In this document: in pieces, positions 43,837-52,788 of the stretch | Layout of the letters: every line of letters begins with the position of its first letter | How positions within the stretch are numbered: the first letter of the stretch is position 1 | Origin: Herpetosiphon gulosus | GTDB taxonomy: Bacteria; Chloroflexota; Chloroflexia; Chloroflexales; Herpetosiphonaceae | Assembly: GCF_039545135.1 (NCBI RefSeq) | Contig: NZ_BAABRU010000002.1 | Coordinates: forward strand, 310,001-374,000 | Direction: 5' to 3' | DNA length: 64,000 nucleotides | Notes under the pieces: generated by a model | Seen by the model: the letters and a program-made list of their open reading frames with translations, nothing else | Database searches by the model: none | Told to the model about the DNA's origin: nothing | Position numbers and translations under genes: made by a program

Positions 43837-44807
43837 TAGAGTTCCTCAGTAGGTACATAGCAGCGCAGCAGGGTCACCGAGTTGGCAACTTCGTAGGTGT
43901 ATGCGCCCAAACTTGCTGGCAAAACCAAGGTCGTGCCCAGCGTCAATTCCCAAACTCCGTGAAATGAGCGCAAGGTGGCCGAGCCATCGATCACGGTGAT
44001 AATTTCAAAGCTGGTGGGCAAGGTTGCCGAATCGACGCGGCCATGCAATTGCCAACGCTCCATGGCGAAATAGCGACACTTAACCAGCAACGTTCGGCGT
44101 GAATCAAGTCGCGTCGGCGGAGTTTCAGCTGATGCCGATGCAGCATAATCCAGCACATCCAAGGCTCGTTCAATGTGCATCTCGCGAGGTCGACCATAAT
44201 CATAAATTCGATAGGTCAGATCAGAGGTTTGCTGAATTTCAAACAGCATCACGCCAGCGTTAATCGCATGGATCGTACCAGCAGGCACGAAAATTGTGGT
44301 TCCAGCGTGGGCTGGCACATAACGCAGCAGTTCAGGCAAGCGATCGTTGGCGATCAATTGGCTACATTCTTCGCGGCTGGTTTGGCGATTAAAGCCATGA
44401 ATCAACTGAGCATTGGCTTCAGTTTGCAGCAAATACCATGCTTCGGTTTTGCCATTGAAGCCAGTGGCAGCCTCGACCGTGTGGGCATAGGTATCATCGG
44501 GGTGCACTTGCACCGACAGATGATCAGCAGCATCAATAAATTTAGCCAGCAAGGGAAATTGGCTGCCTGAGCGCTCAAATGGCACGCTACCAAGCAATAA
44601 TGCCCCATAGCGTTCAGCCGCTGCCGCCAAGGTTTGGCCTTGCAACGGACCATCAGCGATGCGATTTTCAGCATAAACGAGCCAAATCTCGCCCAGCGGG
44701 CTAGGGGCAGCGGGCAAGTGCAGCCATTGGGCTAGGCGATTGCCGCCCCAAACACGGCTATCGTAGCGAGCTTCGAGTTGGATGGGTGGTAAGGTTTTCG
44801 CTTCCAT
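43836..44807 (-). CDS. manA: Mannose-6-phosphate isomerase, class I
   Basis: A 323-residue cupin enzyme interconverting fructose-6-phosphate and mannose-6-phosphate. It has LAKFIDAADHLSVQVHPDD with metal-binding Gln/His, GKTEAWYLLQ, and FVPAGTIHAINAGVMLFEIQQTSDLTYRIYDYGR. It feeds GDP-mannose synthesis together with the epimerase/reductase gene that follows directly. Confidence 0.9.
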   Translation of the reverse strand: MEAKTLPPIQLEARYDSRVWGGNRLAQWLHLPAAPSPLGEIWLVYAENRIADGPLQGQTLAAAAERYGALLLGSVPFERSGSQFPLLAKFIDAADHLSVQVHPDDTYAHTVEAATGFNGKTEAWYLLQTEANAQLIHGFNRQTSREECSQLIANDRLPELLRYVPAHAGTTIFVPAGTIHAINAGVMLFEIQQTSDLTYRIYDYGRPREMHIERALDVLDYAASASAETPPTRLDSRRTLLVKCRYFAMERWQLHGRVDSATLPTSFEIITVIDGSATLRSFHGVWELTLGTTLVLPASLGAYTYEVANSVTLLRCYVPTEEL

Positions 44808-44830
44808 AATTACTATCTTCTAAAGATCGC

Positions 44831-44864
44831 AACGACGCTGAGGTAGACTCACCCCAGCGTCGTT
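44831..44864 (-). terminator. Terminator of the secreted protein gene upstream of manA
   Basis: A 10-bp stem (aacgacgctg / cagcgtcgtt) with a 14-nt loop lies 23 nt after the stop at 44887, followed on the minus strand by gcgatcttta. Confidence 0.6.
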
Positions 44865-44886
44865 CCATCGATCAATCGTGATAACG

Positions 44887-45975
44887 CTAGCGATGAATAA
44901 AACTCGTCCAAGTGCGATATTCGCGGCCTTCAAAGGTCGCAACCACTTCAACCGGAATCGTGCCAATCGGCAGATCACGCACATGGAACACAAAACTGGC
45001 AGTGCCATCAAGTCCCGTCGTATGGCCCGTGCCTGGAATCCGTTCGTTGCCAATATAGCGGTAGATATTGACAAAGGCTGGATGAGCCGCCTCGCCGTTG
45101 ACAATCAAGCGCACACAAATCACTTCATCTTCGGGTGGGCTGACCACGGGCAAAGTGGCCCATGCTTGAATGCCTTCGATTGGCGCTGGCACATTGATAT
45201 GACAAGGCCGATCGGGGAATGGCACATTGATGGGAATTGGCAACACTGCGGTTGGAATCGCGGTTGGCTCAATTGGCGCTTGGGTCGGCACAACTGGAAT
45301 GGTTGGCGTTGGTGTTGGGCGAGGCTCTTGCTCACGCTGACGATATTCAACCCCAACCAAACCTAGCACGACCAAATTGGTTTGGTGCAATTCCATGCGG
45401 CCCCGCTCGAACCACTGAAACGAAATTGGGTTGCCAGCAGGATCGCGGCCAACCAGCAATGGGCTAATGGGCAAGCCATAAATTTCGAGGCTGGTTGCAC
45501 CTGGCGTTGTACCCACAGTTTCCCATTTGGTACGAAACGGCTCACATACATTAAAGCCAGTGCGTTCGAAATAGCGGCAACCAGCGCGGGCAGTTTCGCG
45601 TTCATGGCCGATGCGATAGAGTTCTGCACCCAAACGCCCAAGCTGTACCTCGAACTGGCGCGAGTGCTCAGGATGATATTCAAAGCGTGCTCGCTCAAAA
45701 TATTGCACGGTAAAAATGCCGTTACTGGTTGTTTCACGAATTTCAGCAGTAATTGGATAGCCGAATTGACTTAGACCGCCGTTGGTCTCCCAATAGCGCC
45801 GAAATGCCCCGTTGATACAAAACCCAGTGCTCGAAAAACACAATGGTTGTTCAACGGCAGGCGGCTGATCATCATCTTCGGGGTTTTGGGCGGCAACCGG
45901 TTGCCAGCGCCAACTCGCCCAACTCACACAGATAAGTATCAACCCTAGCCCAAAGGCGAGCCGCCAACGGTGCAT
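44887..45975 (-). CDS. Secreted protein with FGYPI-type repeats and Ig-like domain
   Basis: A 362-residue exported protein. The signal peptide is WRLAFGLGLILICVSWASWRWQPVAAQ. Residues about 45-215 hold Trp/Tyr-rich repeats such as FRRYWETNGGLSQFGYPITAE, VQYFERARFEYHPEHSRQFEV and IYGLPISPLLVGRDPAGN. A Pro/Thr linker follows, and the C-terminal about 90 residues (VICVRLIVNGEAAHPAFVNIY) look like an Ig-like beta domain. No enzyme motif. I do not know its function; a cell-surface or substrate-binding role is likely. Confidence 0.72.
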   Translation of the reverse strand: MHRWRLAFGLGLILICVSWASWRWQPVAAQNPEDDDQPPAVEQPLCFSSTGFCINGAFRRYWETNGGLSQFGYPITAEIRETTSNGIFTVQYFERARFEYHPEHSRQFEVQLGRLGAELYRIGHERETARAGCRYFERTGFNVCEPFRTKWETVGTTPGATSLEIYGLPISPLLVGRDPAGNPISFQWFERGRMELHQTNLVVLGLVGVEYRQREQEPRPTPTPTIPVVPTQAPIEPTAIPTAVLPIPINVPFPDRPCHINVPAPIEGIQAWATLPVVSPPEDEVICVRLIVNGEAAHPAFVNIYRYIGNERIPGTGHTTGLDGTASFVFHVRDLPIGTIPVEVVATFEGREYRTWTSFIHR

Positions 45976-45991
45976 ACGTCAATCCCCCTCA

Positions 45992-46495
45992 CTAGGCAAT
46001 AGTGGTTTGAGCACTCAAGGCAGTCAGGCGGGCACGTAAGGCCAACATTGCTGCTAAATTGCGCATCAAACGATAACCAAAAATTGGATCTTGCTCACAA
46101 CGATTGAGAATTGCAGCCTGCGAAATGCAAATCACCCGCACACCTGCATCGCCTGCTTGGAGTCGCGCCGAACGCACACCGCCATCAACCAAGGCCAATT
46201 CACCAGCAATTTCATCGGCAAACAAGGTGGCGAGTTTGCGCTCTGGCCCTTCGGCTCCAAGGCTGCTTGGGTCGAGCCACACTTCCAAATGGCCGCGCAC
46301 CACCACATACAGATCGTTTTCGCTGGATTGTTGGGCTGAAAGCACCACCGCCGGCTCAAGTTGCTGAATCTGGGCGTGATCGGCCAAGAAGGCTAAATCG
46401 TCGGGCCGCATTTGTTCAAATAAGGGAACATCGGCCAAACGTTGGGCGATGTCGGCAGGGGTTGGTTGCTCAGATGAATCTGGCTGCAATGCCAT
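45992..46495 (-). CDS. Cyclic-nucleotide-binding domain protein
   Basis: A 167-residue protein made of one cNMP-binding beta-barrel (PLFEQMRPDDLAFLADHAQIQQ, NDLYVVVRGHLEVWL, IAGELALVDGGVRSA). It lacks a DNA-binding HTH, and the expected phosphate-binding R is followed by SARL. It may bind a nucleotide or be a degenerate signalling module. GGAGG precedes the ATG. It is transcribed with the secreted protein gene 16 nt downstream. Confidence 0.8.
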   Translation of the reverse strand: MALQPDSSEQPTPADIAQRLADVPLFEQMRPDDLAFLADHAQIQQLEPAVVLSAQQSSENDLYVVVRGHLEVWLDPSSLGAEGPERKLATLFADEIAGELALVDGGVRSARLQAGDAGVRVICISQAAILNRCEQDPIFGYRLMRNLAAMLALRARLTALSAQTTIA

Positions 46496-46767
46496 AAAGC
46501 CTCCAAACTAGGTTCATGCCTGTATTCTAGCGGTTCTTGAAGTGATCGGCAACATTGGCCCAATTTTGGCGTACAATGCTGACAGACCATTGGTCATCCC
46601 CCCAAATCGTGAGCAAAATATGTTAATATCCCCATACTGCCGATTTTGGTGGGACTCTGGAACTATATCATGCGGCGTGGTAATGGCATAGTCTGTGCTT
46701 TATAGCCAATCAGAATATCGAAACAAAAAATAACACATTACAAACAATGTTAAAAGGAGGTCACAGG

Positions 46768-46992
46768 GTGCACTGTCCTCATTGTAATGCACCCTGTCGC
46801 TACATTGGCGAGCAACGGGGCGCTGAAAAATATAATCGTGGCCGGAAGATGTTGTTGTGGACGTGTGTTGCCTGTGGTTCAACGTTAAGCCAATTGGTCG
46901 ATAAGGACACGCCGATTCCATCGGTTGGCACACTTTCATCGCAGCAACAAACCAAAACAACCGTCGTCAGTGGTCGCTCTGCACGAGACTAA
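46768..46992 (+). CDS. Small zinc-ribbon protein
   Basis: A 74-residue protein. Two Cys pairs, HCPHCNAPC and TCVACGSTL, make a zinc ribbon; the remainder is a Ser/Thr/Gln-rich tail. A near-perfect AAAGGAGGTCAC ribosome site places the start at GTG 46768, not at the ATG 46747, which lies before that site. It ends 26 nt inside the convergent ABC ATPase gene. Function unknown. Confidence 0.72.
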   Translation: MHCPHCNAPCRYIGEQRGAEKYNRGRKMLLWTCVACGSTLSQLVDKDTPIPSVGTLSSQQQTKTTVVSGRSARD

Positions 46993-48007
46993 GCTGCTGG
47001 GCATCAAATGTTAGGTCGAGGTCTTGATCTTGGTGTAGTTGATAGCTGCTCGGCAAATCGAGTTGCAATACCCCATGCTGATAGCGCCACTCAATCCGTT
47101 GATGGCTCCCACGGAAACTTTGCCCAGCCACTTGGCCGCGATAGCTAGCCGTTGCATTTGGCGCTAGCTGGGCCGCCTCAGGCCGAATCAGCAAATAGGC
47201 TGCTTGGGTTTGCGAGCTTTGAATTTCAAATTGGCCTAAATTGGTTTCGACCAGCTGTAACTCAGAGCTAAGGCTGGTTTGCTTCACAATTGGTAATAAA
47301 TTGGTCAGGCTCAAAAATCGCGCTACAAAGGCGGTTTTGGGCTGTTGGTAAATCGCTTGGGGTGTATCTAGTTGCACAATTTGGCCTGCATTCATCACGG
47401 CCAAGCGATCTGCCACCACAAATGCTTCATTTTGATCATGGGTTACATAGATCGCCGTCACTTCAGCCGCTTTGATGATTTGGCGCAATTCCTCGGTTAA
47501 GCGTTCGCGCAACGTCCGATCCAACGATCCCAAGGGTTCGTCAAGCATCAATAATTGCGGTCGCGGCGCTAATGAACGCGCCAAGGCCACCCGCTGACGT
47601 TCGCCGCCCGATAATTCGAGAACCGAGCGTTGTTGATAGCCAACTAAGCCAACTAATTCGAGCATTTCGGCGACCCGCTGTTGGCGCTGAATTTTAGCCA
47701 TGCCTTCCATGCGCAGGCCGAATTCGATGTTCTCGCCAACATTGCGATGGGGAAAGAGCGCCCAATCTTGGAACATCAGGCCAAAATTGCGCCGATGAAT
47801 CGGAATGGGATTAAGCGGTTGGCCATGCAACAACAACTGGCCTTGATCAGCAGATTCAAGGCCAGCAATGATTCGCAAGAGGGTCGATTTACCACAACCG
47901 CTGGGGCCAAGCAAGGCCAAAATTTCACCACGATTGATCGTTAGTTCAATCTCGCGTAAGACGATTGTTTGTTCAAACTGCTTACGAATGCCTTGCATGT
48001 GCAACAT
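46967..48007 (-). CDS. ABC transporter ATP-binding protein (Fe3+/polyamine/thiamine type)
   Basis: A 346-residue ATPase. Walker A is GPSGCGKST, the Q-loop FGLMFQDWALFPHRNV, the signature LSGGERQRVALARSL, Walker B LLMLDEPLGSLD, and the H-loop YVTHDQNEAFVVAD. The C-terminus is TOBE-like (LIRPEAAQL, ASYRGQVAGQSFRGSHQRIEWRY). No permease or binding protein lies in the window. The start is 3 nt after the stop of the DUF11 surface protein gene, an odd operon. The 3' end overlaps a convergent gene. Confidence 0.9.
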   Translation of the reverse strand: MLHMQGIRKQFEQTIVLREIELTINRGEILALLGPSGCGKSTLLRIIAGLESADQGQLLLHGQPLNPIPIHRRNFGLMFQDWALFPHRNVGENIEFGLRMEGMAKIQRQQRVAEMLELVGLVGYQQRSVLELSGGERQRVALARSLAPRPQLLMLDEPLGSLDRTLRERLTEELRQIIKAAEVTAIYVTHDQNEAFVVADRLAVMNAGQIVQLDTPQAIYQQPKTAFVARFLSLTNLLPIVKQTSLSSELQLVETNLGQFEIQSSQTQAAYLLIRPEAAQLAPNATASYRGQVAGQSFRGSHQRIEWRYQHGVLQLDLPSSYQLHQDQDLDLTFDAQQLSLVQSDH

Positions 48008-48010
48008 AGT

Positions 48011-49243
48011 TTATCCACGACTGCGTTGAGTGAGGCCAATCCCAAGCAATAGTATAGCAAGAATTGCCGCACCAACCCACCAATTGTGCTGTGGATCTGC
48101 GGCGGCACTAGTATCGGGCAAGACTGCTGGAATAACGGTAGGTGTGGCAGTAATGCCGCTGCCTTGTTCGGGTGTAAGCGTGGCAATTGCTTCAATCGTG
48201 GCGGTGCTGCTGATTGAAACGGTTGGTGTGGTAATCACCACCTCGGTCGCACTCACCGCAATCGTAGCGGTCACTTGATTAATTGCCGTGGCGTTGGGCG
48301 TTGGCCGTGGCGTGCGGGTTGGGGTTGGCGTGCCAGGCGCACCAATAATCCGAATTGGCACATCGTCGGCAGCAGGCGCGAGATCGTTCCCAAAGCTATC
48401 GCCAGCACCAACCACGCGAGCGCTATTGGTGGTTTGCTCAATCCCCTTGAGCGCCGTAAAGACTGTCGTGATTGAGATAAATTCGTTAGGTGGCAGGCGC
48501 ATAGGGCGTGGCGGGGTTAGCACATTCGCCCAGGTTAGGCGGCCTGGCTCAATTATATCGGGCATTGGCTCCGATGCAATAAATTGCAGTGCGGTTGGAT
48601 CAAAGGTGTCTTCCAACGGCAAGCGCACAACATCAACTAAACCAGCATTTTGCACCCGAATTGTGAAGGTGATGCGTTGCCCAGCTTGGGGCAGCACTCC
48701 ATCATCAAGTGTTTTTTCGAGTGGCGTTTGACCGCCAACTGCTTCATTATCGTGCTCGGCCTCGCCATCGCCCACCAAATTGCCCAATGAATCGTAGGCA
48801 TCGTGGGTTGCAGCATGGTTGACCACCCGTGGCGAGGGATGTTCGGCGGTGAAGCGCACTAAAATCACCACTTGCTCACCAGGAGCTAATGGCCCAGTCG
48901 TTTCCAGAATGTTGTCCCAATTGATCACACCAGTGCTGGCGTTGTGGGTATCTTCGGCTGGAGTGGCATTGATATAGCCCAACACCGAACGATCATAGGT
49001 ATCAACGACTGGCAAGGTGATCACGGTGGTATGCCAGTTGTTGGTGATCGTGATGGCGAAGGTCAGGGTTTCGCCAACCATCACCACATTGCTCGATTTG
49101 AGCAAGGTTTTTTCAACCCGCAAGCCATTGCTTTGGGCAGCGGCGGGTCGCACCGAACCCCCAAAAAATAGAACTCCGACTACCAACAGAAAAAGTGCGG
49201 TCGTGATGGCCAACAACAAACCAAGCATGCGCGAACGAAGCAT
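48011..49243 (-). CDS. DUF11 surface protein with LPDTS sorting signal
   Basis: A 410-residue exported protein. Signal peptide MLGLLLAITTALFLLVVGVLFF through AAAQS. Two DUF11 repeats: VEKTLLKSSNVVMVGETLTF to GEAEHDN, and TPLEKTLDDGVLPQAGQRITF to GDSFGNDL. A Pro/Thr linker leads to VLPDTSAA, a hydrophobic segment (WWVGAAILAILLLGIGL) and a basic end QRSRG, a classic sortase tail. AAAGGAG lies seven bases before the ATG. Confidence 0.85.
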   Translation of the reverse strand: MLRSRMLGLLLAITTALFLLVVGVLFFGGSVRPAAAQSNGLRVEKTLLKSSNVVMVGETLTFAITITNNWHTTVITLPVVDTYDRSVLGYINATPAEDTHNASTGVINWDNILETTGPLAPGEQVVILVRFTAEHPSPRVVNHAATHDAYDSLGNLVGDGEAEHDNEAVGGQTPLEKTLDDGVLPQAGQRITFTIRVQNAGLVDVVRLPLEDTFDPTALQFIASEPMPDIIEPGRLTWANVLTPPRPMRLPPNEFISITTVFTALKGIEQTTNSARVVGAGDSFGNDLAPAADDVPIRIIGAPGTPTPTRTPRPTPNATAINQVTATIAVSATEVVITTPTVSISSTATIEAIATLTPEQGSGITATPTVIPAVLPDTSAAADPQHNWWVGAAILAILLLGIGLTQRSRG

Positions 49244-49351
49244 CGTGTTGCTCCTTTGCGTTAATTAAAAAGTGGTTAAATACTACCATAGAACGTATCA
49301 AGTGATGTAGAGGTCAGGGGCCGGTTGTTAGGGGCCAGGTTAAGCTTTGAT

Positions 49352-49480
49352 CCACGAATTACACGAAGCACACGAATGCTGATCTTTAGCCACGAATTAC
49401 ACGAAGCACACGAAGGCTTCATTTTCGCCACGAATTACACGAATTACACGAATGCTGATCTTTAGCCACAGATTGCACAG
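49352..49480. repeat. 38-bp tandem repeat of the cacgaattacacgaa family
   Basis: Units begin with ccacgaattacacg at 49352, 49390 and 49428, with a degenerate fourth (ccacagattgcac) at 49466; spacing is exactly 38 bp. The surrounding 49.3-49.6 kb is gene-free and carries ggtcaggggcc, ttcgtgctctttgtgctcttcgtgg and agcccctgacccctgac words shared with other intergenic regions of the window. Confidence 0.85.
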
Positions 49481-49673
49481 ATTATTCAGATTGTTGTTCC
49501 TATAGCCAATAACCTCATCTTCGTGCTCTTTGTGCTCTTCGTGGATCAAATATCAATCTAGCCCCTGACCCCTGACAGCTGGCCCCTCATCCCTAACAAT
49601 GCCTTTTTGACATTCATCCGTGAGACGGGTAGAATCGCGATAGCCTACGAGTTCACTCGAACAGGAGTCAATT

Positions 49674-52553
49674 GTGTCCGCATATTTGGTCACTGTTTGC
49701 CCACGCGAGGCCGACAACCACGAACGGCTGTACCTTCTCGCCGGCGATCTTTCCTCAGAAGATGTCCAACGCCTGACCCTCGAATTACTGCATGATCCCG
49801 TTGCCCATACTGCTACCTGGCAAGCGCTTGATGCTGAGCTAGCTGCGCCCAAAGCTGGAGCATTAGTGGAGATTGCCTTTCGTCCAGGCGTGACCGATAA
49901 CGAAGCTGAGACGATTTTAGTTGGCGCACGCCATATTGGGATTAATGGCTTGAAACAGGCCAAAACCCTGCGTCGCGTCTATGTGTCCGATGTGCAAGAC
50001 GAAGCTGTTTTGCGTCAATTTGCTGGTGAACATCTTTTAAATGATTTGATTGAAACTGCTTATTCTACCCTTGAGGCTCGTAGCGCTGAACGTTTGCAGT
50101 TTTATCAACACTTATTACAACTCCCTGCTCCCCACACGCCCACGATCACCCGCGTGGCTTTGCGCGGAGTCAGCGATAGCGAACTCGAACGGATTAGCCG
50201 TGAGGGCATTTTGGCCTTGAGTTTGGCTGAAATGCAGGCAGTTCGCGATTATTTTGAAGATTTAGGCCGCGACCCAACCGATGGCGAGCTGGAAACCCTC
50301 GCTCAAACCTGGTCGGAGCATTGCCGCCACAAAACCTTCCGCGCCACGATCAGCTATCAACAATCGGCCTCGGATGCGGGAATTGATGCTGCTTTGCACC
50401 CAGCCTTGGCTGAACTCAATGCTGCCAACGGCGCAACAATCAATGGCTTACTCAATCATTATTTGCGCAGCGCTACCAACGCTGTTAGCAACGAAGCCTT
50501 GCTCTCGGCATTTGTCGATAATGCTGGGATTGTGGCTTTCGATGAGCAGTATGAAATTTCCTTCAAGGTCGAAACTCACAATCACCCTTCAGCGCTTGAG
50601 CCATTTGGTGGCGCAAATACCGGGGTTGGCGGGGTTGTGCGCGACGTGTTGGGGGTTTCAGCCAAGCCAATCGCCGTAACCGATGTGCTGTGTTTTGGCT
50701 ACCCTGATTTGCCAGAAAGCGAGCTTTCGCAAGGTGTGCTGCACCCTCGCCGGATTCGCGAAGGTGTCGTGGCTGGGGTACGCGATTATGGCAACAAACT
50801 CGGCATCCCGAATGTCAACGGGGCAGTTTGGTATGACCATGGCTACACCGCTAATCCATTGGTATTTTGTGGCACGCTGGGCATTGCCCCACGCGGCAGC
50901 CACCCACGCGGCGTTCAAGCAGGCGATGCAATTGTGGTAATCGGCGGACGCACTGGCCGCGATGGCATCCATGGCGCGACCTTCTCGTCGGTGGAATTAA
51001 CCCACGACACCGCTGAAACGGTTGGGGCTGCGGTGCAAATCGGCGATCCCGTGACCGAAAAAACCGTAATCGATGTGTTGTTGCAAGCCCGCGATTTAGG
51101 CTTGTATAGTGCAATTACCGATTGTGGCGCGGGCGGGCTTTCCTCGGCGGTCGGCGAGATGGGCGAAGAAACTGGCGCAGTAGTTGAATTGCGCGATGTG
51201 CCGCTCAAATATGCTGGATTGCAACCATGGGAAATTTGGATCTCTGAAGCCCAAGAGCGCATGGTCGTTTCCGTGCCGCCGCAGAATGTCCAACCCTTGC
51301 TTGATCTTTGCCATGGCGAAGATGTTGAGGCAACCGTGATTGGCCACTTTACCGCCGACGGCGTGCTGACGGTCAAGCACAACCAATTAACCGTGGTTGA
51401 GCTGGATATGGCCTTTTTACATAGCGGCGGGGTGCAATTTAAGCTGAATGCTGATTGGCAACCAAGCCCAGCGCCAGCCGCCCAACCAGCCGCTATCGAT
51501 CACAATGCCTTGCTCAAGGCAACTTTGAGTCAGCCAATCGTGGCCAGCAACGAAAACATCGTGCGCACCTACGACCACGAAGTGCAGGCAGCGACCGTGC
51601 TCAAACCCTTGGTTGGCGTGAACGAAGATGGCCCAGGCGATGCGGGGGTGCTGCAACCACGGGTCGATTCAAACCGTGGCGTGGTGCTTGGCTGTGGCCT
51701 AAATCCGTTGTATGGCAAAATCGATCCTTATTGGATGGCCTTAGCAGCGGTTGATGAAGCGCTACGCAATATTGTGGCTGCTGGCGGCGACCCCGAACAA
51801 ACCTGGATTTTGGATAACTTCTGTTGGGGCGACCCCAAATTGCCTGACCGTTTGGCAGGTTTGGTACGAGCTTCGGCTGGTTGTCACGATGCAGCCTTGG
51901 CGTATCGCACACCCTTTATTTCGGGCAAAGATTCGCTCAACAACGAATATCGCGATGCAGAAGGCAAGCGCGTGGCGATTCCGCCAACCTTGCTGATTTC
52001 GGCCATGGCCTTAGTGCCCGATGTGTTGCAAACAATCTCGATGGACGCGAAAGCCGCTGGCAATGCGATCTACTTGGTTGGTTTGACTCACGACGAACGG
52101 GGTGGGGCCGTCAGCGGCTTAGTTGGCGGCATTGATAATGGCAATCTGCCCAAGGTTAATCTGGCGACCGCGCCAAGCGTGCACAAAGCCATGCATGCGG
52201 CGATTCGCGCCAATAGCGTGCGATCTTGCCACGATTTGAGCGAAGGTGGCTTAGCGGTCGCCGCAGCCGAAATGGCCTTTGCTGGCGGTTTTGGCTTGAG
52301 CTTAGAATTAAGCGCAGTGCCAACATCAAGCAGCTTGAGCGCTGATGCCTTGTTGTGGAGCGAATCGACCACCCGTTTCTTGGTCGAAGTTGAACCAGCA
52401 CAAACCGCTAATTTTGAAGCCCAACTGAACAACATTGCTTATGCCAAAATCGGCCAAGTGCTGGCTGAACCACGCCTGATCATCAATGATTTGGCTGGCC
52501 AGCCGATTATCGACAGCGATTTGGCCAGCCTCAAGGCCGCATGGCAAGCCTAA
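49674..52553 (+). CDS. purL: Phosphoribosylformylglycinamidine synthase, PurS-PurL fusion
   Basis: A 959-residue enzyme converting FGAR to FGAM with ATP and glutamine-derived ammonia. Residues about 60-105 (LVEIAFRPGVTDNEAETILV through KTLRRVYV) resemble PurS, fused to a complete PurL. PurL motifs include TWSEHCRHKTF, KVETHNHPSALEPFGGANTG, SEAQERMVVSV, SGKDSLNNEY and HDLSEGGLAVAAAEMAF. The glutaminase PurQ is separate, at 54419. GTG start with AGGAG eight bases upstream. Confidence 0.94.
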   Translation: MSAYLVTVCPREADNHERLYLLAGDLSSEDVQRLTLELLHDPVAHTATWQALDAELAAPKAGALVEIAFRPGVTDNEAETILVGARHIGINGLKQAKTLRRVYVSDVQDEAVLRQFAGEHLLNDLIETAYSTLEARSAERLQFYQHLLQLPAPHTPTITRVALRGVSDSELERISREGILALSLAEMQAVRDYFEDLGRDPTDGELETLAQTWSEHCRHKTFRATISYQQSASDAGIDAALHPALAELNAANGATINGLLNHYLRSATNAVSNEALLSAFVDNAGIVAFDEQYEISFKVETHNHPSALEPFGGANTGVGGVVRDVLGVSAKPIAVTDVLCFGYPDLPESELSQGVLHPRRIREGVVAGVRDYGNKLGIPNVNGAVWYDHGYTANPLVFCGTLGIAPRGSHPRGVQAGDAIVVIGGRTGRDGIHGATFSSVELTHDTAETVGAAVQIGDPVTEKTVIDVLLQARDLGLYSAITDCGAGGLSSAVGEMGEETGAVVELRDVPLKYAGLQPWEIWISEAQERMVVSVPPQNVQPLLDLCHGEDVEATVIGHFTADGVLTVKHNQLTVVELDMAFLHSGGVQFKLNADWQPSPAPAAQPAAIDHNALLKATLSQPIVASNENIVRTYDHEVQAATVLKPLVGVNEDGPGDAGVLQPRVDSNRGVVLGCGLNPLYGKIDPYWMALAAVDEALRNIVAAGGDPEQTWILDNFCWGDPKLPDRLAGLVRASAGCHDAALAYRTPFISGKDSLNNEYRDAEGKRVAIPPTLLISAMALVPDVLQTISMDAKAAGNAIYLVGLTHDERGGAVSGLVGGIDNGNLPKVNLATAPSVHKAMHAAIRANSVRSCHDLSEGGLAVAAAEMAFAGGFGLSLELSAVPTSSSLSADALLWSESTTRFLVEVEPAQTANFEAQLNNIAYAKIGQVLAEPRLIINDLAGQPIIDSDLASLKAAWQA

Positions 52554-52611
52554 ATGGGCAAAGGCTTAGCGCTCCACGTTGTAAAGGTTCATTGCATTGG
52601 CAACAATCTGA

Positions 52612-52710
52612 ACCCCTCACCCCCAGCCCCTCTCCCATTGCGATGGGCGAGGGGAGTGGTTTCCCCCTCGCCTGCTGGGCGAGAGAAGGGGCTGGGGGTA
52701 AGGGAATATT
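52612..52710. repeat. CCCTCACCCC-type palindromic intergenic repeat
   Basis: Arms cccctcacccccagcccctc and gaaggggctgggggtaaggg form a long imperfect hairpin after purL, enclosing a smaller one around cattgcgatgggcgagggg. A related copy is at 39182. Confidence 0.75.
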
Positions 52711-52788
52711 GGCTGGGGTTAATGTCATAAACCATTGCGCTCAACCCGCTAGGCCTTTGGCTTTTAACCTACAATAAGGACAAGGGTT

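Noticed and set aside
49352-49500. CRISPR array
   Set aside because: The 38-bp units are directly tandem with no unique spacers, and no cas genes are near.
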